From NCBI GenBank assembly GCA_020796225.1, contig CM036759.1:64512590-64576589 (forward strand): a DNA stretch of 64,000 bases, in the 5' to 3' direction. Both the position numbers and the translations under genes were made by a program. The DNA is from Arion vulgaris (Eukaryota > Mollusca > Gastropoda > Stylommatophora > Arionidae). The notes beneath the pieces were generated by a model. That model saw nothing but the letters and a program-made list of their open reading frames with translations, was not told the DNA's origin and made no database searches. This document shows, one piece after another, positions 21,766 to 34,160 of the stretch; position 1 is the first letter of the stretch; each line of letters begins with the position of its first letter.

Positions 21766-23075
21766 AGTTGTGTTGTATTTCTGTGCTTTTGGTTGTTATT
21801 GTGTTAGAGATATTGTCAGTGTTGTTTGTATTAGTCTTGTTATGTTTAGTGTTATGTTATTGTGTTGGTGTTATGTGTCGTGTTATTGTGTTGGTGTTGT
21901 TATTGTTTGTGTTGTTATTGTGTTGGTTTGTAGTGTTAGTTATTGTTCGTGTTGTTATTGTGTGTATGTGTTGTGTTGTTATTGTGTTGTTTGTATTGTG
22001 TTGTTATTGTGTTGTTATGTTGTGTTGTTATTGTGTTGTGTTGTTAGTGTTGTTATTGTGTTGTGTTGTTATTGTGTTGTGTTGTTATTGTGTAGTGTTG
22101 TTATTGTGTTGTGTTGTTATTGTGTTGAGCGTTGTTATTGTTCAGTGTTGTTATGTTTGTGTTGTTATTGTGTTGGTGTTGTTATTGTGTTGTGTTGTTA
22201 TTGTGTTGGTGTTGTTATGTGTCAGTGTTATTGTTTGGTGTTGTTATTGTGTTAGTGTTGTTATTGTGTTGTGTTGTTATTGTGTTGGTGTTGTTATTGT
22301 GTTGGTGTTGTTATTGTGTCGGTGTTGTTATTGTGTTGGTGTTGTTATTGTGTTGGTGTTGTTATTGTGTTAGTGTTGTTATTGTGTGTGTGTTATTGTG
22401 TCAGTGTTGTTTGTGTTAGTGTTGTTATTGTGTTAGTGTTGTTATTGTGTTGTTATTGTGTTGGTGTTGTTATTGTGTTGTTGTTGTTATTGTGTAGTGT
22501 TGTTTTGTGTTAGGTTGTTCATGTGTTGTTATTGTCTCAGTGTTGTTATTGTGTTAGTGTTGTTATTGTGTTAGTGTTGTTATTGTGTTGTTGTTGTTAT
22601 TGTGTTGGTGTTGTTATTGTGTTATTGTGTTGGTGTTGTTATTGTGTTGGTGTTGTTATTGTGTTGTGTTGTTATTGTGTCAGTGTTGTTATTGTGTTAG
22701 TGTTGTTATTGTGTTGGTGTTGTTATTGTGTTAGTGTTGTTATTGTGTTGGTGTTGTTATTGTGTTCGTGTTGTTATTGTGTCAGTGTTGTTATTGTGTT
22801 GGTGTTGTTATTGTGTTAGTGTTGTTATTGTGTTGTTATTGTTATTGTGTTGTGTTGTTATTGTGTTGTGTTGTTATGTCGTGTTGTTTTGGGTTGTTAT
22901 TGTATCAGTGTTGTTATTGTGTTGTGTTGTTATTGTTTCAGTGTTGTTATTGTGTCAGTGTTGTTATTGTGTTAGTGTTGTTATTGTGTTAGTGTTGTTA
23001 TTGTGTTGTTATTGTTATTTGTTGTTGGTGTTGTTATTGTGTTAGTGTTGTTATTGTGTTGGTGTTGTTATCGCT
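21766..23075. repeat. 16-17 bp G/T-only minisatellite, about 75 copies
   Basis: Tandem units such as GTTATTGTGTTGGTGTT and GTTATTGTGTTGTGTT. The + strand is almost free of C. The long open frames here (up to 201 codons of VVIVLVLLLC type) are a direct result of the repeat composition and should not be read as genes. Confidence 0.97.
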
Positions 23076-24318
23076 TCATATTTGTTTATGTTTTCAGTGC
23101 TTGTTTTTTATATGGGACCAATGTGCTAAATATATCTTCGTAGAATGTGTCTGATCAAAGGAAGCATCACACAATAGACGCGTATCACCATCTTAGAAAG
23201 CATAGAAAAATATTCTTAACATCAGCAGATGGAACTGTCTGGAACATGTCATGAGAATATACTCTGTTGTAAACCATGAACACCTACAGAAGCAACAAAG
23301 TAGAATAGTAAACTAACAAAGAAATGGTTTCGTTAGTCGCCATCTATACACTCGAGGGTACATATATGACATTGGTTCCAGTGATGATGATCTGATCGAC
23401 CGAAAGTAAACTGAGAGATATACCGAGGAGGAGATCGGAGCACTTATGGACTAGTTGGTTCGGTGATGATGATCTGACGACTAAACTAAACGTACAGAAG
23501 CCCTTCAATAAATTAAATAGCACATGTAAAGATCACAAAATGAAAATTAACTGAAAAAATCAAGATTATGACTTTCTCTGCGATCAACTTCTGCTATGTG
23601 ACTACTCCGGTATGTGTCATAAACAGGGATGTGCGCTTGAGGTCGCTATCGACCCCGGATGTCATAACAGTGTGCCTTGAGGTCACGTCCATAGTTTTTT
23701 CTGAAGAGTTATTCCTGTTGGCAAGATTTTCATTCTCACGCTGCTCAGGTTGGGGAGTTTTCAAGATTTGCTCTTGGTGCTCCACATGTTCAGGCAGCTG
23801 AGATCCATTATATGGAGGTGTGCTCTGGGATGAGGTTATGACAACATCAAGAGAAGAAAAGAAAACAAATATCTTCATTAGCGAACCAAGAGCTGAAACA
23901 AGTGAAAAACTTGACGTATTTGGGAAGCTTGATAACAGCGGATAGAAGAATCAACATCGAAATACAGCAAAGTTACAACAAAGCAAACCAAATCATCGGC
24001 CAAATTCTTCTTATTCTGCATTCCCACTAGATTCGGATTTCGGACTCTCTAATAAAGGCCGCCGTCTGCCTCAGATTATCAGCCACGCCATACAGTTTGT
24101 CTTGGACGCTGGTGTAAGTGGGCTACCTCTTTCTTCTCAGGTCTGCATACTGGGGGCAGTTCTGTAGGATATGTTATGTTGGCATACTTGCCAAGCCACA
24201 GGGACACAGGACGTTTGTGCATATCTTGAATTTAGTGTACAGGTGGTGTACTCATTCGTGTTACCAGTCCGAGCAAAGATACTGTCTCGGTCTATCTCTT
24301 TACATACAATACGATTAT
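23076..24318. other. LINE debris, no gene
   Basis: Includes a piece at 23700-23830 matching the minus-strand RNase H LINE tail (CATTCTCACGCTGCTCAGGT), a short GAGATCGGAGCACTTATGGA LINE-end match at 23432, and a + strand post-RT fragment at 23880-24010 (LKYLTYLGSLITADRRINI-like). All are broken. Confidence 0.5.
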
Positions 24319-24765
24319 TAGTCTCTGTAGCGTAGAGGTTAGTTGCTCGCCTCTCGTGCCAAAGGTAACTGGTTCGCTCCTTTGTAGAGCCATCCGGATA
24401 TTTGTTCAGTGATCCCTGATCTCAGTGTAGGGAAATCGAGTTCTAGTCCTATCGGAGACGGAAATAGAACGTAGATCCCGTGTTCAATTTGAGCACGTAA
24501 AAGAACCATTGGCAGTTCAAAATCGAGAAGAGCAGGCTGGAAATCTGCTGCCCTCGCAAAATTCATTATTTTAAAAATGATTTAAAATAAAATGCCTACA
24601 AAATATTTTCAGCATCTTTAAAATTAATCGGGACCCTCGTCGGTGCTACGGAGTTCGTGCACTGCAGCTGAGATCTTCTATGTAAGAAGGAGATCGAAGC
24701 ACACATGGTTACTCACCGAAAGTGCAATGATGATGGTCGTCTCAGTCAATCAATCAATCAATGCG
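24319..24765 (+). mobile_element. SINE C, full length
   Basis: Well-kept tRNA-like head GTAGCGTAGAGGTTAGTTGC and B box ACTGGTTCGCTCC, then the body, ending GCAATGATGATGGTC and a TCAATCAATCAATCAATG tail. Confidence 0.87.
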
Positions 24766-25004
24766 ATCTTCATCCCAAATTTGTGATACTAGTGTCAGAG
24801 TTGAACACTTACAGTAAACGAAAAATAGAAAATATAGAACAGAGGAAATGTCTGCGAAAATAGCGGGAGTAACAAGGATAGATAAGATCACAAACGAGAC
24901 TATTACAGCAGTCTTGTTATTTTGTGTTTGATTACTCTATCAGCCTTTCTTTTAACTCTGTAACAGTAATAGTTTGATAGGACACATTTGAAATATAATC
25001 AGAA

Positions 25005-25230
25005 AAATGATGTGGAGAAAAACAAATGGAGGATACAACCCAGAGCATGACAGTATAAATACACTAGACAGAAAAGCGCAGACCACAGTCTTCAGACTTA
25101 GAACAGGGCACTGTGGTATCAGAGCACATATTCATAGAATGGGTCTCAGAGACTCGGCTGCCTGCACCTGTGGAGCACCAAAGCAGTCCCCAGAGCAGAT
25201 CCTGCAAGACTACCCCAGCCTGAGCAATGT
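25005..25230 (+). pseudogene. LINE Cys-rich tail (RNase H family)
   Basis: Encodes MMWRKTNGGYNPEH, LDRKAQTTVFRLRTGHCGIR, HRMGLRDSAACTCGAP and SPEQILQDYPSLS, the terminal segment of the family also present at 16420-16970. Only this 3' part remains. Confidence 0.7.
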
Positions 25231-25289
25231 GAGTTTTAAAAAACCCACTAAATTAAGAATTTTCAATTCCAATCCTAACATGCCAGTGA

Positions 25290-25712
25290 GAGTTGGAAAA
25301 TGACTACAGATATAGAAAGTTGAATGCATTTGAAAATAGATGTCTGCGAAAAATAATGAACATAAAATGGGAGAATTCAGGAGAAGTGATGAAATCAGAA
25401 AATTGTCTGGTCAACCACTAGTAACAACTGTTATATAACTAATAACAACTGTTATAAGAAGGAGAAGATGGAAATATGTTGGACACACCTTGAGAATAAA
25501 TGATCAAATTAGACAATGAAGTGGGAGACAAAGGGTTCAAGAAAGAGAGGGGTCATAGGAAACACTAAGACGAACTTTGCTGAGAGAGGCAAGAAATTAC
25601 GGACTGATTTTCATGGAAGAGATTGAGCGAGTTGCCAAGGACAGAGCGGTATGAATAAATTACTTGCAGGCTCTAGGTAACGTTTAACGGTACGAGATGA
25701 ATATATAATAGG
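25290..25712 (+). pseudogene. LINE 3'-terminal fragment
   Basis: Contains LNAFENRCLRKIMNIKW, then a shifted frame with the GHTLR segment, and the tail GCAGGCTCTAGGTAACGTTT, AACGGTACGAGATGAATATA. It matches the - strand LINE at 58020-60960 and the fragment at 5890-6560. Confidence 0.7.
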
Positions 25713-25924
25713 GAGCGTTTATAACTTTGTATTAAGTCAGTTTTTATACCGTGATGTATATTGGGAATACAGTGTTAGGTCCGTGTTTTTCACTGACCAT
25801 CGACACACGATGTGTGGTCAACATCACGCCGCCGCTGTCATTCTGAATACTTTTCTTGTACCCACTTGAGTTTGGTTAGACCGATTCTTTGATGTCGCAT
25901 TTTCCAACCAAAAATGGAACCCCC

Positions 25925-26335
25925 AACCTGTTTACGAAGTCTTCTTCTTCGAACGCCCATTCGACCTTGTAACCTATTTAGTCTGAGCCAAGCATTAGTT
26001 ACAGTAGCCCTAAGTGATTCATCCGATCTCACGATGCTTTGATTTTTTTCTTGCTCGTTCACGACCAATTTAATCACTTTGAATATGTTTGATCTCAAGA
26101 ACGATATGTTGACATGTTGTGTAAACGCAAAGATTTCTACGTTTAGGCACTAGTCAGCAACCTCCTAGCCTCTAGACATGCATGCGTACAGTGGTTCTAT
26201 TTCCCCCAATTTGGCTCTGAACACGATGCTTTTATTTACTAGGTAGCTTCCTAGGCCTACCTCAATCGCCTCTTACGACATGCCTTGTTGGTCGCAGTGT
26301 AACTATGGCTCCTTGCGAGCCCCGGCAACACATGG
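25925..26335 (-). mobile_element. SINE A interrupted by SINE B
   Basis: The right part (26220-26335) is a SINE A core and head on the minus strand (TTTATTTACTAGGTAGCTTC to GAGCCCCGGCAACACATGGG). The part at 26035-26215 is a diverged minus-strand SINE B (TTCACGACCAATTTAATCAC, then ACGTTTAGGCAC). The left SINE A tail (CTTCTTCTTCGAACGCCCAT) is at 25930-25985. SINE B therefore appears to have inserted into an older SINE A. Confidence 0.6.
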
Positions 26336-26339
26336 GCGT

Positions 26340-26880
26340 TTACAAAGTCTCAAAACGCCTCTGGAAGTTCTAAAAATACACTGCATGTGGAAATAGCATG
26401 TTGCAGCAATTTGATACATACGCCCAGCATGTATATTCGATTAACTCATTTTTATGACGGATACGAGCGATTTCGTGACAAACATAATTCCATTTCCATC
26501 TATAAAGTATTGAATTAGCAACAAGTTCCCTGAGTATTGAACGATTTTTATACATACCTTTGTATTGCGCTAGTTTTATTCACTTTAATTGGCACAGTAA
26601 GAAAACGGAAGGAAACCCCCACCGGAAATTGTAACGATCATGTGACATCAGTATATGTATATATGAGAGAGCGGCCATACATCGAAACAAAAAACTTGCA
26701 TTCCTCGAAAGGAGTTCATTCTTATTTTTCATGTTTGTTGGCCTACACGCTCTGATATAACTAATAAAAGGTTCTCCTTAGCTTGAAAAGAGCGTGCCTC
26801 GGCTTAAAGACGCTTTAATTCCCCCTACATAACAAACCAAATTGCATCGATTGTTGGGAAGTTAAGGATGAATAAGGATG
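26340..26880. other. Intron 1 sequence, no gene seen
   Basis: Short frames on both strands lack known motifs. No repeat family used elsewhere in the window was identified here, so this may be unique intron. Confidence 0.35.
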
Positions 26881-26884
26881 ATGT

Positions 26885-26990
26885 AAAGGAGCGTCTTGCC
26901 GAATGGATTAGAGCGCGGGCACCCTTTCGGGAGACCCTGGTTCTCTCTCGCGATCACCGCTCAGACTGATGTACCAGATTTCTACATAAA
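26885..26990 (+). mobile_element. tRNA-like SINE head
   Basis: GAGCGTCTTGCCGAATGGAT followed by TAGAGCGC resembles a tRNA A box and CTGGTTCTCTC a decayed B box. A related head occurs on the minus strand at 51380-51423 (GGAGCGTCTGAATGAATGGA). A functional tRNA is unlikely, because the predicted stems do not pair well by eye. Confidence 0.5.
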
Positions 26991-27099
26991 TTCTCTTACT
27001 CATGTGGAAATCTTGATTATGCAGCCTTAGCATGGGTGTGTTTCGTCACATCTTTAGCGCCATATGGAGCTCTGGTGCCTTCGGCAATGTGTCCGGTTT

Positions 27100-28500
27100 T
27101 AGCCAGCGTTTACTGGATTAGCTCCTCCGTCAGCCTTTGATGTCCCGAGCCGATCTGCAAGGCAGCCGGTTGCTAGTTTCTTTTAGGGTAGCTACCCTTA
27201 GACAACCTTCCCTCCCGGGTTGTTGAGCGTCATCTGCCCAGGCTACCAGTCTTTTTTGGACTACTTTGTTTGCCTGCCGTCCATTTTGGTGTACGGTTTG
27301 CTCCGTTAGCCTTTGATCTTCTTTGCGTTCGTTCTTTACAACCAATTTTAATCACTGTTTGTGATATGTTTGATCTTTGCCAAGAACGTGTATATGTTGC
27401 ACATTGGTATGGTAGGCCCCTAAACGCATATACTTCTACAGGTTTAGGACACATACATCCGATTTCATCCTAACCTCCTTAGTCGCCTCTTACGACATGG
27501 TGGCAGGTAACAGTGGTTCTATTCTTTACATCCCAAATTTGGGCCCCGGTAACCACTCGGGCGTAACCTTTGATTGTCCCCAATCAAACTACAAGGCAGT
27601 AGTAGTTATCTGCGAGGGGAAACACGGTTATTGCTCTCTGGATGGAGACCCCACCCTCGAGGCTCGCCACCGTTTTGTCCACCTCTCGTTTCTTTTCGGT
27701 GCCCCTTCGCCCATTTCCACCTGTGCCCTCGTCAACCGACTGTGCCGCCCTTTTTCTCTTCGTCATTTGTACTCACATTGTTCTACTGGTCGACACCGTA
27801 CCTATTTCCATCTCACTGTGCACAGTTTATCACCATTCGGTGGGAACGTTTGCACTGGATTCAAGCCTCTGTTGGGCTTTCCAGTTTTTTCTGCACATTT
27901 GGGTCGTCCGCTCACCCCTACGTTTGCCATGTCTTTTCGTCGCTCCCTCATCAGCACCGTGCATGTCTGCCCCACCGATGGGTTCACTTGTGTGTCGTCC
28001 GTATGCGTGTTCCCTCTACTTTGGCTCCTGCTCACCGTGTGTATCATGTTTCTCACCGTGCTCACATTTGCTATGCCTCGAGACTGTCAGGACACGCAAC
28101 CCAACCCAGGCCCCTACCTCAGGGCTCCCGAGTTTCGCCCTATATGGGCCCACGTCTCTTCTCTGAATGCACCCCTCATCCCTTTATGCTTATTTGTTCA
28201 GCTTTTCCCATCGGCCTGGGAGAGACGTGCGTTAATAGTCACTCTGGGATTCCACTCGTCTGTGTTGCGAGCGGATCTCATCCAACGCAACTGCGTCTGC
28301 ATCACTACCTATACCAGAGTAGCTCTCCCTCGATCCCTACCGCTTAGCCAGACAGGAACCGTTGTCTGTTTCCAGGGTCACCACGTGGGGGTGGGGTAGG
28401 ATCTTGGTTAGTGCCAGCTCACTAATCCTGGCGCAACGTTGTCCCTATGCGTCTTTGACCCCAGACCCTGGTTCAATCCTGGTATGGCCAAGGAGTTTTT
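27100..28500 (+). mobile_element. Repeat D copy with 2A-like NPGP motif, split by SINE B
   Basis: Matches the right part of the repeat at 58250-59527: CCTCAGGGCT...TTCGCCCTA, GCTTAGCCAGACAGGAACCG, CTGTTTCCAGGGTCACC and the CTTTGACCCC end. The + strand is C/T-rich and open in several frames; the longest (27497-28399, 300 codons) starts inside the SINE. That frame contains the hydrophobic run FPLLWLLLTVCIMFLTVL followed by DTQPNPGP at 28091-28114, which resembles a 2A ribosome-skipping motif as seen at the N-terminus of some LINE ORFs. Low stop-codon density on a pyrimidine-rich strand could explain the long frames, so I do not call a gene. Confidence 0.5.
27318..27563 (-). mobile_element. SINE B, full length with target duplication
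   Basis: Complete minus-strand SINE B from the CTTCTTTGCG tail to the head GGGCCCCGGTAACCACTCGG. It is flanked by TAGCCTTTGAT (27307-27317) and TAACCTTTGAT (27564-27574), an 11-base target duplication with one mismatch. It splits the repeat D copy. Confidence 0.9.
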
Positions 28501-28681
28501 TTTGTCGGGGACGTAAAGAAAACATCATAACCTGAACAATTTTGCAGTGACTGCACTAGTCATACGATCTTTAAATTCCTCATGTTTATGTCCCCACTGT
28601 CCTACACCGCCCTAAAAAGTGGTAACACAGGCGGCAAGGACATTGTTTTTAAAAAGGGGGATGTTCTTCGGTTTCTTGGCC

Positions 28682-31600
28682 ACCACCTACTGTTGGATGA
28701 GGATACTAACATTAACGTTGCATCTTCTTCTTGATGACCTACTGTTGGATGAGGACATTAACGTTGAATCTTCTTCTTGGTGACCTACTGCTTTGGGTGA
28801 GGACATTAACGTTGAATCTTCTTCTTGACGATCTACTGTTGGATGAGGACATTAACGTTGAATCTTCTTCTTGACGACCTACTGTTGGATGAGGATACTA
28901 ACGTTGAATCTTCTTCTTGGTGACCTACTGTTGGATGAGGATACTAACGTTGAATCTTCTTCTTGGTGACCTACTGTTGGATGAGGATACTAACGTTGAA
29001 TCTTCTTCTTGACGACCTACTGTTGGATGAGGACACTAACATTAACGTTGCATCTTCTTCTTGACGACCTACTGTTGGATGAGGATATTAACGTTGAATC
29101 TTCTTCTTGACGACCTACTGTTGGATGAGGATACTAACGTTGAATCTTCTTCTTGACGACCTACTGTTGGATGAGGACACTAACATTAACGTGCATCTTC
29201 CTTGATGACCTACTGTTGGATGAGGACATTAACGTTGAATCTTCTTCTTGACGACCTACTGTTGGATGAGGATACTAACGTTGAATCTTCTTCTTGGTGA
29301 CCTACTGTTGGATGAGGATACTAACGTTGAATCTTCTTCTTGACGACCTACTGTTGGATGAGGACATTAACGTTGAATCTTCTTCTTGGTGACCTACTGT
29401 TGGATGAGGATACTAACATTAACGTTGCATCTTCTTCTTTTTACGACCTATGTTGGGTGAGGATACTAACATTAACGTTGCATCTTCTTCTTGACGACCT
29501 ACTGTTGGATGAGGACATTAACGTTGAATCTTCTCTTGTGACCTACTGTTGGATGAGTGACACTAACATTAACGTTTCATCTTCTTCTTGATGACCTACT
29601 GTTGGATGAGGACATTAACGTTGAATCTTCTTCTTGGTGACCTACTGTTGGATGAGGACATTAACGTTGAATCTTCTTCTTGACGATCTACTGTTGGATG
29701 AGGACATTAACGTTGAATCTTCTTCTTGACGACCTACTGTTGGATGAGGATACTAACGTTGAATCTTCTTCTTGGTGACCTACTGTTGGATGAGGATACT
29801 AACGTTGAATCTTCTTCTTGGTGACCTACTGTTGGATGGGATACTAACGCTGAATCTTCTTCTTGACGACCTACTGTTGGATGAGGACACTAACATTAAC
29901 GTTGCATCTTCTTCTTGACGACCTACTGTTGGATGAGGATATTAACGTTGAATCTTCTTCTTGACGACCTACTGTTGGATGAGGATACTAACGTTGAATC
30001 TTCTTCTGACGACCACTGTTGGATGAGGACACTAACATTAACGTTGCATCTTCTTCTTGATGACCTACTGTTGGATGAGGACATTAACGTTGAATCTTCT
30101 TCTTGACGACCTACTGTTAGATGAGGATACTAACGTTGAATCTTCTTCTTGGTGACCTACTGTTGGATGAGGATACTAACGTTGAATCTTCTTCTGACGA
30201 CCACTGTTGGATGAGGACATTAACGTTGAATCTTCTTCTTGGTGACCTACTGTTGGATGAGGATACTAACATTAACGTTGCATCTTCTTCTTGACGACCT
30301 ACTGTTGGATGAGGATACTAACATTAACGTTGCATCTTCTTCTTGACGACCTACTGTTGGATGAGGACATTAACGTTGAATCTTCTTCTTGGTGACCTAC
30401 TGTTGGATGAGGACACTAACATTAACGTTGCATCTTCTTCTTGATGACCTACTGTTGGATGAGGACATTAACGTTGAATCTTCTTCTTGACGACCTACTG
30501 TTGGATGAGAGACACTAACATTAACGTTGAATCTTCTTCTTGACGACCTACTGTTGGATGAGGACATTAACGTTGAATCTTCTTCTTGACGACCTACTGT
30601 TGGATGAGGATACTAACATTAACGTTGAATCTTCTTCTTGACGACCTACTGTTGGATGAGGATACTAACGTTGAATCTTCTTCTTGACGACCTACTGTTG
30701 GATGGAGGATACCAACGTTGAATCTTCTTCTTGACGACCTACTGTTGGATGAGGATACTAACGTTGAATCTTCTTCTTGACGACCTACTGTTGGATGAGG
30801 ATACTAACGTTAAATCTTCTTCTTGACGACCTACTGTTGGATGAGGATACTAACGTTGAATCTTCTTCTTGACGACCTACTGTTGGATGAGGATACTAAC
30901 GTTGAATCTTCTTCTTGACGACCTACTGTTGGATGAGGATACTAACGTTGAATCTTCTTCTTGACGACCTACTGTTGGATGAGGATACTAACGTTGAATC
31001 TTCTTCTTGACGACCTACTGTTGGATGAGGACATTAACGTTGAATCTTCTTTTTGACGACCTACTGCTGGATGAGGACATTAACGTTGAATCTTCTTCTT
31101 GACGACCTACTGTTGGATGAGGACATTAACGTTGAATCTTCTTCTTGACGACCTACTGTTGGATGAGGATACTAACATTAACGTTGAATCTTCTTCTTGA
31201 CGACCTACTGTTGGATGAGGACATTAACGTTGAATCTTCTTCTTGACGACCTACTGTTGGATGAGGATACTAACGTTGAATCTTCTTCTTGACGACCTAC
31301 TGTTGGATGAGGATACTAACGTTGAATCTTCTTCTTGACGACCTACTGTTGGATGAGGATACTAACGTTGAATCTTCTTCTTGACGACCTACTGTTGGAT
31401 GAGGATACTAACGTTGAATCTTCTTCTTGGCGACCTACTGTTGGATGAGGACACTAACATTAACGTTGAATCTTCTTCTTGGCGACCTACTGTTGGATGA
31501 GGATACTAACGTTGAATCTTCTTCTTGACGACCTACTGTTGGATGAGGATACTAACGTTGAATCTTCTTCTTGGCGACCTACTGTTGGATGAGGACACTA

Positions 31601-33620
31601 ACATTAACGTTGAATCTTCTTCTTGGCGACATACTGTTGGATGAGGATACTAACGTTGAATCTTCTTCTTGGTGACCTACTGTTGGATGAGGATACTAAC
31701 GTTGAATCTTCTTCTTGGCGACCTACTGTGGATGAGGACACCTAACATTAACGTTGAATCTTCTTCTTGACGACCTACTGTTGGATGAGGATACTAACGT
31801 TGAATCTTCTTCTTCTTGACGACCTACTGTTGGATGAGGATACTAACGTTGAATCTTCTTCTTGGCGACCTACTGTTGGATGAGGATACTAACATTAACG
31901 TTGAATCTTCTTCTTGACGACCTACTGTTGGATGAGGACACTAACATTAACGTTGAATCTTCTTCTTGACGACCTACTGTTGGATGAGGATACTAACGTT
32001 GAATCTTCTTCTTCTTGACGACCTACTGTTGGATCAGGATACTAACATTAACGTTGAATCTTCTTCTTGACGACCTACTGTTGGATGAGGACATTAACGT
32101 TGAATCTTCTTCTTGACGACCTACTGTTGGATGAGGACACTAACATTAACGTTGAATCTTCTTCTTGACGACCTACTGTTGGATGAGGATACTAACGTTG
32201 AATCTTCTTCTTGACGACCTACTGTTGGATGAGGATACTAACATTGAATCTTCTTCTTGACGACCTACTGTTGGATGAGGATACTAACGTTGAATCTTCT
32301 TCTTGACGACCTACTGTTGGATGAGGATACTAACGTTGAATCTTCTTCTTGACGACCTACTGTTGGATGAGGATACTAACATTAACGTTGAATCTTCTTC
32401 TTGACGACCTACTGTTGGATGAGGATACTAACATTAACGTTGAATCTTCTTCTTGACGACCTACTGTTGGATGAGGATACTAACGTTGAATCTTCTTCTT
32501 GACGACCTACTGTTGGATGAGGATACTAACGTTAACGTTGAATCTTCTTCTTGACGACCTACTGTTGGATGAGGACACTAACATTAACGTTGAATCTTCT
32601 TCTTGACGACCTACTGTTGGATAAGGATACTAACGTTGAATCTTCTTCTTGACGACCTACTGTTGGATGAGGATACTAACATTAACGTTGAATCTTCTTC
32701 TTGACGACCTACTGTTGGATGAGGACATTAACGTTGAATCTTCTTCTTGACGACCTACTGTTGGATGAGGACACTAACATTAACGTTGAATCTTCTTCTT
32801 GACGACCTACTGTTGGATGAGGATACTAACGTTGAATCTTCTTCTTGGCGACCTACTGTTGGATGAGGATACTAACATTAACGTTGAATCTTCTTCTTGG
32901 CGACCTACTGTTGGATGAGGACACTAACATTAACGTTGAATCTTCTTCTTGGCGACCTACTGTTGGATGAGGACACTAACATTAACGTTGAATCTTCTTC
33001 TTGACGACCTACTGTTGGATGAGGATACTAACGTTGAATCTTCTTCTTGACGACCTACTGTTGGATGAGGACACTAACATTAACGTTGAATCTTCTTCTT
33101 GACGACCTACTGTTGGATGAGGATACTAACGTTGAATCTTCTTCTTGGTGACCTACTGTTGGATGAGGATACTAACGTTGAATCTTCTTCTTGACGACTA
33201 CTTGTTGGATGAGGATACTAACGTTGCATCTTCTTCTTGGCGACCTACTGTTGGATGAGGACACTAACATTAACGTTGAATCTTCTTCTTGGCGACCTAC
33301 TGTTGGATGAGGACACTAACATTAACGTTGAATCTTCTTCTTGACGACCTACTGTTGGATGAGGATACTAACGTTGAATCTTCTTCTTGACGACCTACTG
33401 TTGGATGAGGACACTAACATTAACGTTGAATCTTCTTCTTGACGACCTACTGTTGGATGAGGATACTAACGTTGAATCTTCTTCTTGGTGACCTACTGTT
33501 GGATGAGGATACTAACGTTGAATCTTCTTCTTGACGACCTACTGTTGGATGAGGATACTAACGTTGAATCTTCTTCTTGACGACCTACTGTTGGATGAGG
33601 ACACTAACATTAACGTTGAA
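28682..33620. repeat. 46/52 bp minisatellite, about 100 copies
   Basis: A ~5 kb array in FEZ intron 1, ending 140 bases before exon 2. Basic unit: GACGACCTACTGTTGGATGA, GGATACTAACGTTGAATCTT, CTTCTT. A second form carries a 6-base insert (ACTAACATTAACGTT), giving 52 bases. Left units vary more (GACATTAACG forms, length errors); the right half (30600-33600) is more uniform. Many units contain TACTAAC followed closely by a TTCTTCTT tract. Confidence 0.98.
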
Positions 33621-33759
33621 TTACAAGCAAACATTGTAACCACTTTGCAATATAGACACCTAAAGATCATATGACACACAAACAGACAATTGGTTTTATA
33701 ATTAAGAAAAGGAAAACAATAATAAAATATATTTGACTTATTTTGTTTACTTTATGCAG

Positions 33760-33868
33760 AATGTGGTGGACTATCACAGGTAACTTTGGTAACATTCTTC
33801 CCATTGATTGGTCCAAATCCTACACCAGGACGCTGCACAATAGAGTACTTAACCTGGCAGACCAGCCT
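33760..33868 (+). CDS. FEZ: FEZ/UNC-76 family protein, exon 2
   Basis: The exon is bounded by TTTACTTTATGCAG and GTAAGT. Its first base completes the codon split in exon 1 (CA+A, Gln), and it then encodes MWWTITGNFGNILPIDWSK followed by YTRTLHNRVLNLADQP. This is the block aligned with the vertebrate FEZ segment that contains LTDNY and a conserved W. It is 109 bases long and ends in phase 0, which fits exon 3. The exon lies only 140 bases after the 5-kb minisatellite. Confidence 0.88.
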
Positions 33869-33924
33869 GTAAGTCCATTGTGGTATTTGTGTTTTAATTA
33901 GTACCATCCTGAGGTCTCTCTAGC

Positions 33925-34160
33925 TTGTGATGACCTTAGTACTTAGGTCAGCTACAACTACACATCATTCTTTATTCTTGTCTGTCCTCTGTGTTGTGTT
34001 CCAGCTGAGATCCAGTACTTACGCCAGCTACAACTACACATCATACTTTATTCTTGTCTGTCCTCTGTGTTGTGTTCCAGCTGAGATCCAGTACTTAGGC
34101 CAGCTACAACTATACACCATTCTTTATTCTTGTCTGTCCTCTGTGTTGTGTTCCAGATAT
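33925..34160. repeat. 76 bp tandem repeat carrying acceptor-like sites
   Basis: Three units with TACTTA(G/C)GCCAGCTACAAC and TTATTCTTGTCTGTCCTCTG, each ending TGTTGTGTTCCAG, which looks like a strong 3' splice site. Starts are near 33929, 34005 and 34081. The sequence after the last CCAG (34157) does not continue the FEZ frame (TAG after five codons), so I do not call an exon. Confidence 0.85.

Noticed and set aside
21768..23045. Several long open frames (up to 201 codons) of Val/Leu/Cys-rich sequence
   Set aside because: They lie wholly inside the G/T minisatellite, are open in overlapping frames and reflect only its composition.
26885..26960. tRNA-like sequence on the + strand
   Set aside because: The B box is degraded and the arms do not pair convincingly; it resembles a SINE head.
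27497..28399. 300-codon open frame on the + strand
   Set aside because: It begins inside a SINE B insertion and crosses into repeat D; competing frames of 257 and 174 codons overlap it. It is treated as part of a mobile element.
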